The notes: generated by a model from the sequence alone, not told the origin. Positions 17,941 through 27,372 are shown, numbered from the stretch's first letter. The stretch: DNA of 64,000 bases from Bacteroidetes bacterium 43-16 (GCA_001897525.1 MKTB01000010.1:338794-402793), one strand, 5' to 3'. Program-made: numbers and translations.

Positions 17941-18075
17941 AGGGCAGGGCAAATCAGATTAGGGTTATATGCAGCAGGGTAAACAATAAGTCCCTGCCCT
18001 TTACAAAAAACTAAAAGAGACCGGAGCAGATTGGATAGAGCGAATAGGTATGAGGTTGTACGCTCCGGCTCTTTT
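17941..18075 (+). promoter_or_regulatory. Two long-range hairpins in the spacer before traE
   Basis: The first pairs AGGGCAGGG (17941-17949) with CCCTGCCCT (17992-18000), followed by TT. The second pairs AAAAGAG/CCGGAGC (18013-18027, one bulged A) with GCTCCGG/CTCTTTT (18062-18075). Loops are 42 and 34 bases. The second ends in a T-rich arm and could terminate or attenuate transcription before traE. Either could also be a small RNA or a protein-binding site. Confidence 0.45.
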
Positions 18076-18203
18076 CAAGAATCAACTAATAAAAATTTAT
18101 AGATAAACAGGTAGGGATAAGGATATAGTGTGGTGCGTGATTACTGTGTGTTAGAAAGATATCCTATCCGCTACCTATTTCCTGCCTGCTAAATAAAGCA
18201 GCA

Positions 18204-18536
18204 ATGAAAAGGCAGACATTAAACAATGCGTTCGTCCGCAGAATAGGACGAACAGGCGTAGCCATCTTATTATTTATTACAGCAACAGTAGCACGAGCGC
18301 AGGATGGCGCAGCAGGTATACAAGCCGCAAATACACAGGTGCGCAGCTACTTTGACAGCGGCACACAGCTGATGTACGGTGTAGGCGCATTGCTCGGATT
18401 GATCGGAGCCGTGAAGGTATACCAGAAATGGAATTCGGGCGACCAGGATACCTCCAAAGTGGCGGCCTCGTGGTTCGGCAGCTGTATATTCCTCGTCGTC
18501 GTAGCGACGATCATCCGCTCGTTCTTCGGTATCTAA
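18204..18536 (+). CDS. traE: Conjugative transposon protein TraE (DUF4134)
   Basis: The 110-residue product has a signal-like N-terminus ending VARAQDG and then two membrane segments (about 55-71 and 89-106) separated by YQKWNSGDQDTSKVAASWFG. That spacing and the KVxQKWNxGD motif are diagnostic of the DUF4134/TraE family of Bacteroidota conjugative transposons, a VirB2/VirB3-like small inner-membrane component of the mating channel. It opens the traE-traF-traG-traI gene run. Confidence 0.88.
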   Translation: MKRQTLNNAFVRRIGRTGVAILLFITATVARAQDGAAGIQAANTQVRSYFDSGTQLMYGVGALLGLIGAVKVYQKWNSGDQDTSKVAASWFGSCIFLVVVATIIRSFFGI

Positions 18537-18548
18537 AATTAATTATCC

Positions 18549-18992
18549 ATGTATCAACAGCTAAAAGAAAAACTCTGGGCGTATATCGTCCACAATAATC
18601 CAGACCTGATGTTCGACTTACAGGAAGAATATAACGTCACGAAATACCTGGATGAAAAAGTAAGCGCCGTAATGCCCACCGTATTACGGCTGCTTGGTGA
18701 AAGCAAGGAAGGACATGCCATACAGGAGCTGGCCATGAACGAACTGACAGCAGGGCTCAAACCGTCCCGGTATCATTACATACAGCATATTATCAGTGAA
18801 GAGTTTGAAGCGGACTATGAGCGGCTACGGGAATCAGGGCTACTTACTTATGAAACCGTTAACCTGGTCAGCATCTGCAAGGATACACTGGACAAGCTCG
18901 GGTTCAGCGAGGAGAAAATAAGTAGTACCGAAATACACGAAGTGATAAAGCAGGAAATAAGCTCCTACCTCAACGGAGCTAAAACCAAATAG
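18549..18992 (+). CDS. DUF1896-like small soluble protein within the tra operon
   Basis: The 147-residue acidic, helical protein has no membrane segment. The segment from 59 onward, with QELAMNELTAGLKPSRY and EEFEADY, resembles DUF1896, a family found on Bacteroidota conjugative elements, but the match is from memory. It sits between traE and traF (12 and 17 bases away), where most CTnDOT-like operons have no gene, so it may be an acquired accessory factor. No function is known. Confidence 0.6.
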   Translation: MYQQLKEKLWAYIVHNNPDLMFDLQEEYNVTKYLDEKVSAVMPTVLRLLGESKEGHAIQELAMNELTAGLKPSRYHYIQHIISEEFEADYERLRESGLLTYETVNLVSICKDTLDKLGFSEEKISSTEIHEVIKQEISSYLNGAKTK

Positions 18993-19009
18993 AACCCAAT
19001 CCCTAGGTC

Positions 19010-19327
19010 ATGTCAAACAGCGTCTACAAAATCAACAAAGGCATCAATAAGCCTATCGAATTCAAGGGACTGAAAGCACAATATATATGGTATCTGGCAG
19101 CTGTTGTACTGGGTCTGCTTGTTGTGTTTGCTCTATTGTACTTCCTTGGCTTCAACCAGTATGTATGCCTGGTGGTATGTGGAGGCACCGGCTTCGTGTC
19201 CGTCCAGAAGATTTATGCACTGAGTAAAAAACATGGGGTACACGGGCTCAGCAAAATGCTGGCGCGAAAAGGAGTACCCCGCGTGGCAAAGAGCAACAGT
19301 AGAAAGCTCTTTATCCGAGCAAAGTAG
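19010..19327 (+). CDS. traF: Conjugative transposon protein TraF (DUF4133)
   Basis: The 105-residue product begins MSNSVYKINKGINKPIEFKG, the hallmark start of the DUF4133/TraF family. Two hydrophobic segments follow (about 27-47 and 50-66), then a basic C-terminal tail. It corresponds to a VirB3-like inner-membrane subunit that normally precedes the traG ATPase gene, as it does here. Confidence 0.9.
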   Translation: MSNSVYKINKGINKPIEFKGLKAQYIWYLAAVVLGLLVVFALLYFLGFNQYVCLVVCGGTGFVSVQKIYALSKKHGVHGLSKMLARKGVPRVAKSNSRKLFIRAK

Positions 19328-19378
19328 TAATAGAGAATAGTGTAGTAAGAAATAGCAGCGTAAAAGGAGATAGTGAAC

Positions 19379-21847
19379 ATGGAAAAGTGGTTGAAGGATA
19401 TATTTCCGATTCTGGACATCGAGAACGATTGTCTACTAAGTAAACAGGGAGACATTACCATAGCCTACGAGCTAATGCTACCTGAAATATTTACATTGAG
19501 TAATGATGAATATGAGGCATTTCATCAGGCATGGGTAAAAGCCATAAAAACATTACCGGCGCACAGTGTGCTCCATAAGCAGGACTGGTTTGTGGACACG
19601 AAGTATAAAGCGGATTTTGAGGGTAAGGCAGATTCGTTTTTATCCCGGTCCAGCGAGCAGTTTTTCAATGAGCGGCCGTACCTGGATCATCGTTGTTATT
19701 TATTTCTGACGAAGCAGCCAGATGGGCGTAAGTCATCCAGCTCTATGTTTTCAAATCTGCTCCGTCCACACCTTGTCCCGCATCTTGCTCTAAATCAGCA
19801 GGCGCAACAAGATTTCATCGATATCTGTGGGCAGTTCAAGCAGATCATGGAAGATTCTGGATTTGTCAGTCTGAAAAGGCTACATGAAGGCGATCTGTTC
19901 AGTAGTACCCAGAATACCGGACTACTGGAGAAGTACTGCTTCCTACAGACCGATGGCAGCAATAAGGTTGTCCGTGATATAGAGTTCAAGGACAAACTGA
20001 AAATCGGCAACAACTACTGCCAGCTGTATACATTGGCAGAGGCCGAACTGCTTCCGTCATTCTGTGGTAGCCGTATCACCTATGACAAATACAGTTCTGA
20101 TAAGACGAAGTTCTCTATCGGCTTTGCTTCCACACTAGGACAGCTGCTGCCCTGCAACCACATCTATAATCAGTATATTATTATCGAAGATGCACAGCAA
20201 ACGATCAAGAAGCTGGAGAGCAAAAGGCTTCGGTTACAGTCGCTGTCCGCCTATAGTCGGGAGAATGCGATCAGTCGCGACGCAACCAATGCCTTTCTGA
20301 ACGAGGCCATCTCGGAACAGCGTACACCGGCCAAAGCACATTTCAATATTATGGTCTGGACCGATCAGGAGTCAGAACTGAAAGACCTGAAAAACAAGGT
20401 ATCCTCGGCCTTTGCGCAAATGGATGCTGTCTCGAAGGAGGAAACCGTCGGGGCAGCACAGATATTCTGGGCCGGCATTCCAGGCAATGCAGCAGACTTC
20501 CCGCTGAATGACACCTTTGATACTTTCGCTGCTCAGGCCACCTGCTTCTTCAATCTGGAAACCGGATACAAAGATTCCCCTTCCCCGTTTGGTCTTCGGT
20601 TGGGTGACCGGTTGACGGGAAAGCCTGTGCACGTGGATATTTCGGACTGGCCGATGTCAGCCGGAATAACCACATCGAGAAATAAATTCCTGATTGGACC
20701 CAGCGGATCTGGCAAAAGTTTCTTCACTTGCCATCTCCTCCGTTCGTACTATGAGCAGGGCACGCACAGCGTCATTGTGGACGTGGGACACTCGTACAAA
20801 GGTCTCTGTGATCTTGTTGGCGGATATTACTTCACCTATACCGAAGAGCAACCCATACAGTTTAATCCGTTCTATATCGGTGCGGGAGACAGTCTGGATA
20901 TTGAGAAAAAGGAAAGCATTAAAACGCTGCTTATTGCGCTATGGAAAAAGGACGATGAGCGGTTCAAAAGATCCGAGTATGTCGCCCTATCGAATGCGAT
21001 CAGCGGTTACTTCGAACATCTGAAACGAAATACAGCCGTATTCCCCTGTTTCAATAGTTTCTACGACTTCCTTAAAGATGAATACGTACCCATACTAGCT
21101 TCTGACCGAGTAAAGGAAAAGGACTTTGATATGGACAACTTTCTATACGTGCTTCGCCCATACTATAGCGGAGGAGAATTTGACTATCTGCTGAATGCAA
21201 AGGACAACCTGGATTTACTACAGGAGCCATTCATTGTATTTGAATTGGATAATATCAAGGATAATCCAATTCTGTTCCCGACCGTGACGATCATCATTAT
21301 GCAGGTTTTCATCAATAAGATGCGCAAACTGAAGGGTGTCCGCAAGGTGATCCTGATCGAGGAGGCCTGGAAAGCACTGATGAAAGAAGGTTTCTCCGAA
21401 TATATCAAGTACCTATTTAAGACCGTGCGAAAATTCTATGGTGAAGCTATTGTAGTGACGCAGGAGATCGAGGACATTATCTCCTCTCCTATTGTCAAAC
21501 AGGCAATCATCAATAATTCAGACTGTAAGATACTGCTGGACCAATCCAAATACCAGAACAAGTTTGACCAGATACAGGAATTGCTGGGGCTTACGGAAAA
21601 AGAAAAGGCGCTGGTTCTATCAGTCAACAAAGCCAATGATCCAGCCCGGAAATACAAGGAAGTATTTATCAGTCTTGGTGGTGTTTACAGCAAGGTTTAC
21701 CGTACGGAGGTATCTGTACAGGAATACCTGGCGTACACCACAGAACAGACCGAAAAGGTCAAAGTGAATGCCTATGCCGAGCGGTTCGGCAGTGATATCC
21801 GGAAAGGTATCGCTGCACTGGCGGAGGAAATGAAATCTAAAAATTAG
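19379..21847 (+). CDS. traG: Conjugation ATPase TraG (VirB4-like)
   Basis: Start set at ATG 19379, which has AAAAGGAGA eight bases upstream; a GTG six bases earlier is less likely. The ~822-residue protein is a VirB4/TraG-type ATPase that powers assembly of the mating channel and substrate transfer at the inner membrane. Walker A GPSGSGKS lies near residue 440 and Walker B VILIEEAW near 655, followed by a VVTQEIEDI sensor-like motif. Length and order fit CTnDOT-family TraG. Flanking genes are traF and traI. Confidence 0.93.
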   Translation: MEKWLKDIFPILDIENDCLLSKQGDITIAYELMLPEIFTLSNDEYEAFHQAWVKAIKTLPAHSVLHKQDWFVDTKYKADFEGKADSFLSRSSEQFFNERPYLDHRCYLFLTKQPDGRKSSSSMFSNLLRPHLVPHLALNQQAQQDFIDICGQFKQIMEDSGFVSLKRLHEGDLFSSTQNTGLLEKYCFLQTDGSNKVVRDIEFKDKLKIGNNYCQLYTLAEAELLPSFCGSRITYDKYSSDKTKFSIGFASTLGQLLPCNHIYNQYIIIEDAQQTIKKLESKRLRLQSLSAYSRENAISRDATNAFLNEAISEQRTPAKAHFNIMVWTDQESELKDLKNKVSSAFAQMDAVSKEETVGAAQIFWAGIPGNAADFPLNDTFDTFAAQATCFFNLETGYKDSPSPFGLRLGDRLTGKPVHVDISDWPMSAGITTSRNKFLIGPSGSGKSFFTCHLLRSYYEQGTHSVIVDVGHSYKGLCDLVGGYYFTYTEEQPIQFNPFYIGAGDSLDIEKKESIKTLLIALWKKDDERFKRSEYVALSNAISGYFEHLKRNTAVFPCFNSFYDFLKDEYVPILASDRVKEKDFDMDNFLYVLRPYYSGGEFDYLLNAKDNLDLLQEPFIVFELDNIKDNPILFPTVTIIIMQVFINKMRKLKGVRKVILIEEAWKALMKEGFSEYIKYLFKTVRKFYGEAIVVTQEIEDIISSPIVKQAIINNSDCKILLDQSKYQNKFDQIQELLGLTEKEKALVLSVNKANDPARKYKEVFISLGGVYSKVYRTEVSVQEYLAYTTEQTEKVKVNAYAERFGSDIRKGIAALAEEMKSKN

Positions 21848-21862
21848 CAAAAGGAGGTAGAT

Positions 21863-22537
21863 ATGAGATGGAAGAAATTAGTTATTGTGGGCTGTCTGCT
21901 GTTCAGCATTACGCTTATTCCAGCGGGGCAAGCGCAAGCGGGAATCATTGAGGTCGCCCGACAGCTGGCGATTAAAGCAATTAAAGCTGCGGATTTGGCT
22001 ATTCAGCGGCAGCAGAACAAAATTATCTGGCTACAGAATGCACAGAAGACACTGGAGAATACCTTGTCCAAACTTAAGCTGGATGAGATATCAGACTGGA
22101 CAGAAAAACAGCGTGAGCAGTACCAGCAGTATTTTGATGAGCTGCAGAAAGTAAAGATGCTGCTATCCTACTATCAGCGGATCAAGGACATTACCCAAAC
22201 ACAGGCCGCGTTATTGGCCGAATACCGGAGGGTGTGGTCGCTGGTCAGCGGCGATCAACATTTTACAGCAAAGGAAATCAGCTATATGGCTAAGGTATAC
22301 ATGGGCATACTCAGCGAAACGGCTTCGAACGTTGACGAGCTGGCTATAATCGTCAACTCCTTTCAGACACAGATGTCCGACGCCAAACGGCTTGAATTTA
22401 TCAACCGTATCGCCGACAAGGTGGAAGAAAACTACACCGACCTAAAAACCTTCAATGCAGAGAACGGGCAATTACGGCTACAGCGTGTAAAGTCTGCCTC
22501 GGAAGCCGCATATATCAAAAGAATTTATGGACTCTGA
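21863..22537 (+). CDS. traI: Conjugative transposon protein TraI-like (paralogue 1)
   Basis: The 224-residue product has a signal peptide (ending AGQAQA) and a long coiled-coil-like helical body with EISYMAKVYMGIL and a VDELAIIVNS segment. This matches the exported TraI/DUF4141-type proteins that follow traG in Bacteroidota conjugative transposons, a VirB5/TrbJ-like periplasmic component. The two genes downstream encode proteins with the same layout and a shared C-terminal pattern, so three related copies occur in a row. It ends overlapping the upstream frame of the next gene. Confidence 0.75.
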   Translation: MRWKKLVIVGCLLFSITLIPAGQAQAGIIEVARQLAIKAIKAADLAIQRQQNKIIWLQNAQKTLENTLSKLKLDEISDWTEKQREQYQQYFDELQKVKMLLSYYQRIKDITQTQAALLAEYRRVWSLVSGDQHFTAKEISYMAKVYMGILSETASNVDELAIIVNSFQTQMSDAKRLEFINRIADKVEENYTDLKTFNAENGQLRLQRVKSASEAAYIKRIYGL

Positions 22538-22550
22538 TAACTATCCGATT

Positions 22551-23201
22551 ATGAGACAGCTCCTGAAAATAGGCATGATCGTTCTGTTGCTTCTACCCGT
22601 ACTACGGTCTTCGGGGCAGGGAACAGTATTTAAAGAATGGTTTAACCAGAAGAAAACGCAGAAAGAGTACCTGCTCAATCAGATTGCAGCGCTTCAGGTG
22701 TACATCGAATACGGTAAGAAGGGCTATCAGATTTACGATAAGGGCCTGGGTCTGATCGGCACATTCAAAGGAGGGGAGTTCAATCTACATAATGATTTCT
22801 TCCTGTCGCTCAAAGGTGTGAACCCACGTATTGCCCGCTATGGCAAAGTGGCGGCGATTATCCAACTGCAGTACAATACGATACGCACCTCGACACAGAC
22901 CATACGGGCTGTAAGGGACTCGGACGCTCCGACGGAACGGAAAAACTACATCAGCCGTGTATTCAACAATATTCTTACTGACAGCGAAAAGCTTGTAGAA
23001 GAATTGCTGCTGCTAACAACAAGCAATAAACTGGAACTAAAAGATGATGAGCGTCTGCGCCGGATCGATCTCCTGTATGATAAAATGCAGGAGAAAAATA
23101 CCACTGCTCAGGAATTCAGGAACGAGGTAATACTCTTGGAAAATTCACGGTCACAGGAAGCCAAGGATATAGAGACCCGGCGGTTGCTGAACGGACGATA
23201 A
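22551..23201 (+). CDS. TraI-like exported helical protein (paralogue 2)
   Basis: Start preferred at ATG 22551 (MRQLLKIGMIVLLLLP), which gives a signal peptide; an ATG at 22527 overlapping the previous gene would put eight polar residues in front. The ~216-residue product contains GKKGYQIYDKGLGLIGTFKGG and, near its C-terminus, EELLLLTTSNKLELKDDER followed by a RIDLLYDKM stretch. Its neighbour at 23220 has the matching segments. Relatives in other elements are sometimes labelled TerB-like tellurite resistance proteins, but nothing here suggests tellurite. A role in the periplasmic part of the mating channel is inferred from context. Confidence 0.72.
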   Translation: MRQLLKIGMIVLLLLPVLRSSGQGTVFKEWFNQKKTQKEYLLNQIAALQVYIEYGKKGYQIYDKGLGLIGTFKGGEFNLHNDFFLSLKGVNPRIARYGKVAAIIQLQYNTIRTSTQTIRAVRDSDAPTERKNYISRVFNNILTDSEKLVEELLLLTTSNKLELKDDERLRRIDLLYDKMQEKNTTAQEFRNEVILLENSRSQEAKDIETRRLLNGR

Positions 23202-23219
23202 CCATAAAAAATAAATGAT

Positions 23220-23843
23220 ATGAAAACGATAATTACATCCCTTGTAGCACTATTATGCCTTATCGGCGTTAGGGTTCATGCTCAGGTTGAGGAAACGGCT
23301 CAGCTCGTATTAAATATTGAAAAGCTGAGCCAGTTCAAATCCATCCTCTCCGATATGAAGAAAGGCTACAACATTCTGAACGGTGGCTATAACACCGTCA
23401 AAAACATCTCGGAAGGAAATTTCAATATACACCGGCAGTTTCTGGACGGCTTGATGGAAGCCAGTCCCATCGTGAAAAACTACCGGAAAGTACCGGAGAT
23501 CATCAATTATCAGCTGATGCTGGTCAAAGAATATAGGGCATCCTATACGCGGTTCTCTTCCAGTGGTCAATTCCAAGCGAAAGATCTGGAGTATATCAGT
23601 CAGGTATATGGGCGACTGTTCAACCGCTCCTTACGTGGGCTTGATGAATTACTGTTGGTCGTTACATCAGGCAAACTACGCATGAGTGATGATGAGCGTC
23701 TGCAGGCCATTGACCGCATCCATGCCGACATGGAAGATTCGCTACGATTCTTACGCCATTTTTCCAACGAAACCTCTACCCTGTCGCTGCAGCGTGAGAA
23801 GGAATCAAAATCTATCCAAACCAGTAGTCGATATTTTAAATAA
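23220..23843 (+). CDS. TraI-like exported helical protein (paralogue 3)
   Basis: The 207-residue product has a signal peptide (ending RVHAQ) and a helical body. It shares with the preceding product the KKGYNILNGGYNTVKNISEG-type segment and the DELLLVVTSGKLRMSDDER segment, followed by a RIHADM stretch. It also shares with the first copy a C-terminal LSLQR-type end. It lies immediately before traJ (6 bases). Family relation is clear from sequence; function is inferred only from position. Confidence 0.72.
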   Translation: MKTIITSLVALLCLIGVRVHAQVEETAQLVLNIEKLSQFKSILSDMKKGYNILNGGYNTVKNISEGNFNIHRQFLDGLMEASPIVKNYRKVPEIINYQLMLVKEYRASYTRFSSSGQFQAKDLEYISQVYGRLFNRSLRGLDELLLVVTSGKLRMSDDERLQAIDRIHADMEDSLRFLRHFSNETSTLSLQREKESKSIQTSSRYFK

Positions 23844-23849
23844 GCAGCT

Positions 23850-25037
23850 ATGAAAAAGATTAATAAATCACTTCTTCTCGTTCTGGTCTCGCTATTGCTT
23901 CCAGTAGTAAGCCAGGCACAGGTAGCATCGGAGATCCGGGGCCTGCAAAGTGTGCTCGACAATATGTATGACACGATGCTGCCGCTCTGCAGTCAGTTGA
24001 TCGGCGTTGGTCGTGGGCTGGCCGGATTTGCTGCGCTATGGTATATTGCCTCGCGTGTGTGGAAACATCTGTCGAATGCGGAACCAATAGACTTCTATCC
24101 ACTATTCCGGCCGTTTGCAATCGGTTTCTGCATTCTAGTCTTCCCTTCTGTTATTGCCATGATCAACGGTGTACTGAAACCAACCGTCAGTGGCACTGCA
24201 GCTATGGTTGAAGGCTCAAATAAAGCGATGGAGACCCTGCTGAAGCAACGGGAAGAAGCACTGAAACAGACAGATAAGTGGAAGATGTACGTCGGCATCG
24301 GAGGTTCAGGAGATCGGGATAAATGGTACCGGTATACCTATGATGAGAGTCCATCCTCGGAGGGTATGATGGACGGGATCGGCAACGATATTAAGTTCGC
24401 CATGGAAAAGTATTCCTACCAGTTCAACCATTCTGTCAAGAAATGGATGAGCGAAGTGCTACAGGTACTGTTTGAAGCGGCAGCATTATGCATCAATACA
24501 CTCCGGACATTCCAGCTTATTGTCTTAGCAATTTTGGGCCCACTGGTCTTTGGCTTATCGGTCTTCGACGGTTTCCAGCATACCCTATCCGTCTGGCTCG
24601 CCAGGTATATCAATATCTTCCTATGGCTTCCCATCGCCAATATTTTCGGTGCGATAATCGGGAAAGTACAGGAAGAAATGATCAAGCTGGATGTAAGGCA
24701 GATTGATTCTTCCGGTGATACCTTCTTCAGTTCGACCGACATCGGCTACCTGATCTTTTTGATTATCGGCATTGTGGGCTACTTCACTGTGCCTACCATT
24801 GCGAACTATGTAGTACATGCGGCCGGTGGCGGTGCATTGCAGCAAAAGGTTACCACGATGTTCAGCAGTTCTACGGGAGGTGCGATAAGCACCGGTGCTG
24901 CCGTCGCTACAGGAGGAGTGATGGCCGGTGCGACGATGGCAGCAGATGCCATGGGGAATACCGCTTCCGCGATGACAACCGACATGGCCAACCAGCAACA
25001 AGGTGCAGACTATTTTAAAGACAAGATAAAGGGATAA
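23850..25037 (+). CDS. traJ: Conjugative transposon protein TraJ (VirB6-like)
   Basis: The 395-residue protein has a signal-like N-terminus and several membrane segments (about 40-65, 88-106, 205-260, 300-325). A Gly/Ala-rich C-terminal tail follows. The FAALWYIASRVWKHL and PLVFGLSVFDGFQHTL motifs and the gene position are characteristic of TraJ, the polytopic inner-membrane component comparable to VirB6. It is tightly followed by traK (4 bases), consistent with a single transcript. Confidence 0.9.
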   Translation: MKKINKSLLLVLVSLLLPVVSQAQVASEIRGLQSVLDNMYDTMLPLCSQLIGVGRGLAGFAALWYIASRVWKHLSNAEPIDFYPLFRPFAIGFCILVFPSVIAMINGVLKPTVSGTAAMVEGSNKAMETLLKQREEALKQTDKWKMYVGIGGSGDRDKWYRYTYDESPSSEGMMDGIGNDIKFAMEKYSYQFNHSVKKWMSEVLQVLFEAAALCINTLRTFQLIVLAILGPLVFGLSVFDGFQHTLSVWLARYINIFLWLPIANIFGAIIGKVQEEMIKLDVRQIDSSGDTFFSSTDIGYLIFLIIGIVGYFTVPTIANYVVHAAGGGALQQKVTTMFSSSTGGAISTGAAVATGGVMAGATMAADAMGNTASAMTTDMANQQQGADYFKDKIKG

Positions 25038-25041
25038 GAAT

Positions 25042-25659
25042 ATGTTTCAGAACGCAAAAAATATAGACACGGCCTTCCGGCAGATGCGCACCATAGCTTT
25101 TGTCGTTATTGTATGTTCCGTTCTGCTCAGTGTCTTTACCATCTACAAGAGTTTCGAAATGGCGAAGACCGTGCAAGGTAAAATATATGTATTGGCAAAT
25201 GAACAGGCGGTAAAGGCCTATGCAACAGATCGGAAGGATAATATAGCTGTACAGGCAAAAAGCCATATCAAGAATTTTCACCGCTTATTCTTTACGCTGT
25301 CGCCAGACGAGCAACAGATACAGCAAGGAATTGGTTCTGCGCTCTATCTGGCAGATGAATCGGCCAAAAAGCAATACGATAATCTTCGGGAAGCCAATTA
25401 TTACATCTCCATTGTTTCCGGGAATGTCAACACGGACATCACGGTCGACAGTATTGCGCTCGACCTGAACGCAAGGCCGATGACATTCACCTTCTTTGGC
25501 AAGCAGGAGATCACCCGACCGACGTCGCTGGTGGTACGCAACCTTATCACTTCAGGCAGCCTGCGTGAAGTGGCGCAGTCGGATCAGAATCCGCATGGAT
25601 TCCTGATCGAGCGATGGAAGATCATTCAAAACACAGATATCAGTGTAAAAAATAGGTAG
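25042..25659 (+). CDS. traK: Conjugative transposon protein TraK (VirB8-like)
   Basis: The 205-residue protein has one N-terminal membrane anchor (about 17-35) and a periplasmic domain with FHRLFFTLSPDEQQI and the late segment NPHGFLIERW. These are typical of the TraK family of Bacteroidota conjugative transposons, comparable to VirB8. Order traJ-traK-(traL)-traM-traN is conserved. Confidence 0.9.
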   Translation: MFQNAKNIDTAFRQMRTIAFVVIVCSVLLSVFTIYKSFEMAKTVQGKIYVLANEQAVKAYATDRKDNIAVQAKSHIKNFHRLFFTLSPDEQQIQQGIGSALYLADESAKKQYDNLREANYYISIVSGNVNTDITVDSIALDLNARPMTFTFFGKQEITRPTSLVVRNLITSGSLREVAQSDQNPHGFLIERWKIIQNTDISVKNR

Positions 25660-25661
25660 TT

Positions 25662-26030
25662 ATGGAAAAACAGAGCAAAATGGAAAAGATAGGCCGGAGT
25701 ATAGCCTCTCGGTTATCACAGGCGGGGCAAGGCCTGACAAAGGGCGTTAAGAAAATGGTGCTGTTGGTTGCCGTGGTAGGTGTAGGCATATACTGTCTGC
25801 TACTGATCGCGGGCAATAGCCAGCATATGCTAAGCCGAAGCTCGATAAGTTTTGTCGAGCTGTCTGAGCGAAAGATCCTTGAACAGCGGGTCAATGGGCT
25901 GAGCAGCTATCTGGACAGTCTACAGCAGTCTGCCTCCGGTAAGCTGGAGTACGATAGCCTGATGCGGGTGCATCCACATCTGTTAGACAGTATCAGGGAG
26001 TGGAAAGCAACGCTAAGCCAGATGCGCTAA
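25662..26030 (+). CDS. Small membrane protein in the TraL position
   Basis: The 122-residue product has a basic N-terminus, one membrane segment (about residues 32-50, VLLVAVVGVGIYCLLLIAG) and a periplasmic helical tail ending in a KATLSQMR segment. It lies two bases after traK and before traM, exactly where CTnDOT-type operons encode TraL. Sequence alone does not prove that it is TraL. Confidence 0.65.
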   Translation: MEKQSKMEKIGRSIASRLSQAGQGLTKGVKKMVLLVAVVGVGIYCLLLIAGNSQHMLSRSSISFVELSERKILEQRVNGLSSYLDSLQQSASGKLEYDSLMRVHPHLLDSIREWKATLSQMR

Positions 26031-26064
26031 GGAACTAAATTTTTAATCATTAAATATAAAAGTC

Positions 26065-27372
26065 ATGAACAATGAACAAACGATGCAGATCGAAGAACGG
26101 AAGAAGAAGTTTTTTCTTGTTCTCCCGCTCTTTGCGGTTCCTTTCCTTACCCTACTGTTTTTCCTGATGGGTGGTGGTACCGCAGAATCAAATGGAGCTA
26201 TCAAAGAAGATGGCGGTTTTAATAGCCTACTGCCCGATGCCAAGAAGGGCGAAGTCGATGCGAAAGATAAACTGGCTTCTTATGAGCAGGCCAAACAGGA
26301 TTCCTTCAGAAGGTCAGAAGCAGCAAAGCAGGATCCTTACTTTTCTGGGGCTGAAGATGCGGACGGATTCGGGACAGACGAATTTGGCGGTCTGTCCAAT
26401 GATGGGCTGACTTTTGGCGGGAGTTACAATCGGGTTAACGAGGACAAGATCTACAGCAGGCTTGCAGAGATCAACAAGAGCCTGGAACAATCGAAAGGAT
26501 TTGACGAACCTGAACGCTTCCAGAGCTCTTATCGCCGTCCCGCCTATGGCACCGATCCGGAAATACAGTCCTTGCGGCAGGACATCAGCAATCTGGAAAG
26601 CCTGATGCAGCATATGCAAAGCGGTACTACCGAAGCAGATCCGGAGATGGAGCAGATCAATACGGTGTTACAAAGTGTACTGGACATACAGCATCCCGAG
26701 CGTGTGCAGGAGCGTCTGCAAAAGGAGTCTGCTGTGAGAGCGGGTCAGGTGCTTGCTGTGAGCGAAGCAACAAAAGAGCTCCCACTAACCTTGTTAGATA
26801 ACAAATCGGCGATGCATTATGCACGGGCCTTTGAAGCTAATCTCTCGGGAAAGCGTAACAGTTTTCATGGGCTGCATGATGATGATCACGCAGGCAGTAT
26901 TTCGGAAAATGGTATAGCGGCAGTAATCCATGAAGATCAGACGGTGGTCAATGGGTCTACAGTAAAACTGCGACTGGCCAGTGCGGTGACGATCAACGGT
27001 AGCAGTATACCTAAAGATCATTTTATTTATGGTGTAGCGTCGCTTCGTGGTGAGCGACTTGAGATAGACATTGCTTCTATCCGATTCGTTAACTCGCTAT
27101 TTCCGGTGAGCTTATCGGTGCATGATATGGATGGCCTTGCCGGCGTGCATATTCCAGGAGCAATCACAAGGGACGTAGTCAAGCAGAACTCAGAACAGAG
27201 TCTACAGAGTATGAACTTCGGGCCCTTCAACCCGTCACTCGGAGCGCAGGCTGCTTCAGCCGGTATTGAGCTCGGCAAGAACCTCTTCAGCCGGAAAGTG
27301 AAGTTGGTCAAAGTATCCCTAAAAGCCGGATACCAGGTACTACTTAAAGACAATAAGCGTAAAGAGAACTAA
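26065..27372 (+). CDS. traM: Conjugative transposon protein TraM (VirB10-like)
   Basis: The 435-residue protein begins with a cytoplasmic basic stretch and one membrane anchor (about 14-34, FFLVLPLFAVPFLTLLFF). A long low-complexity, Asp/Gly-rich linker follows. The conserved C-terminal domain contains SAVTINGSSIPKDHFIYGV, DMDGLAGVHIPGAI and a late FSRKVKLVKVSLKAGYQ. This is the TraM architecture: an anchored periplasm-spanning VirB10-type protein. It is followed 32 bases later by traN. Confidence 0.9.
   Translation: MNNEQTMQIEERKKKFFLVLPLFAVPFLTLLFFLMGGGTAESNGAIKEDGGFNSLLPDAKKGEVDAKDKLASYEQAKQDSFRRSEAAKQDPYFSGAEDADGFGTDEFGGLSNDGLTFGGSYNRVNEDKIYSRLAEINKSLEQSKGFDEPERFQSSYRRPAYGTDPEIQSLRQDISNLESLMQHMQSGTTEADPEMEQINTVLQSVLDIQHPERVQERLQKESAVRAGQVLAVSEATKELPLTLLDNKSAMHYARAFEANLSGKRNSFHGLHDDDHAGSISENGIAAVIHEDQTVVNGSTVKLRLASAVTINGSSIPKDHFIYGVASLRGERLEIDIASIRFVNSLFPVSLSVHDMDGLAGVHIPGAITRDVVKQNSEQSLQSMNFGPFNPSLGAQAASAGIELGKNLFSRKVKLVKVSLKAGYQVLLKDNKRKEN

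Noticed and set aside
18549-18992. Antitoxin or anti-defence role for the DUF1896-like protein
   Set aside because: Nothing in the sequence supports it beyond small size and location.
22551-23843. Tellurite resistance (TerB) function for the TraI-like paralogues
   Set aside because: The label is sometimes used for relatives, but the location in a tra operon, the signal peptides and the lack of other ter genes argue for a transfer role.
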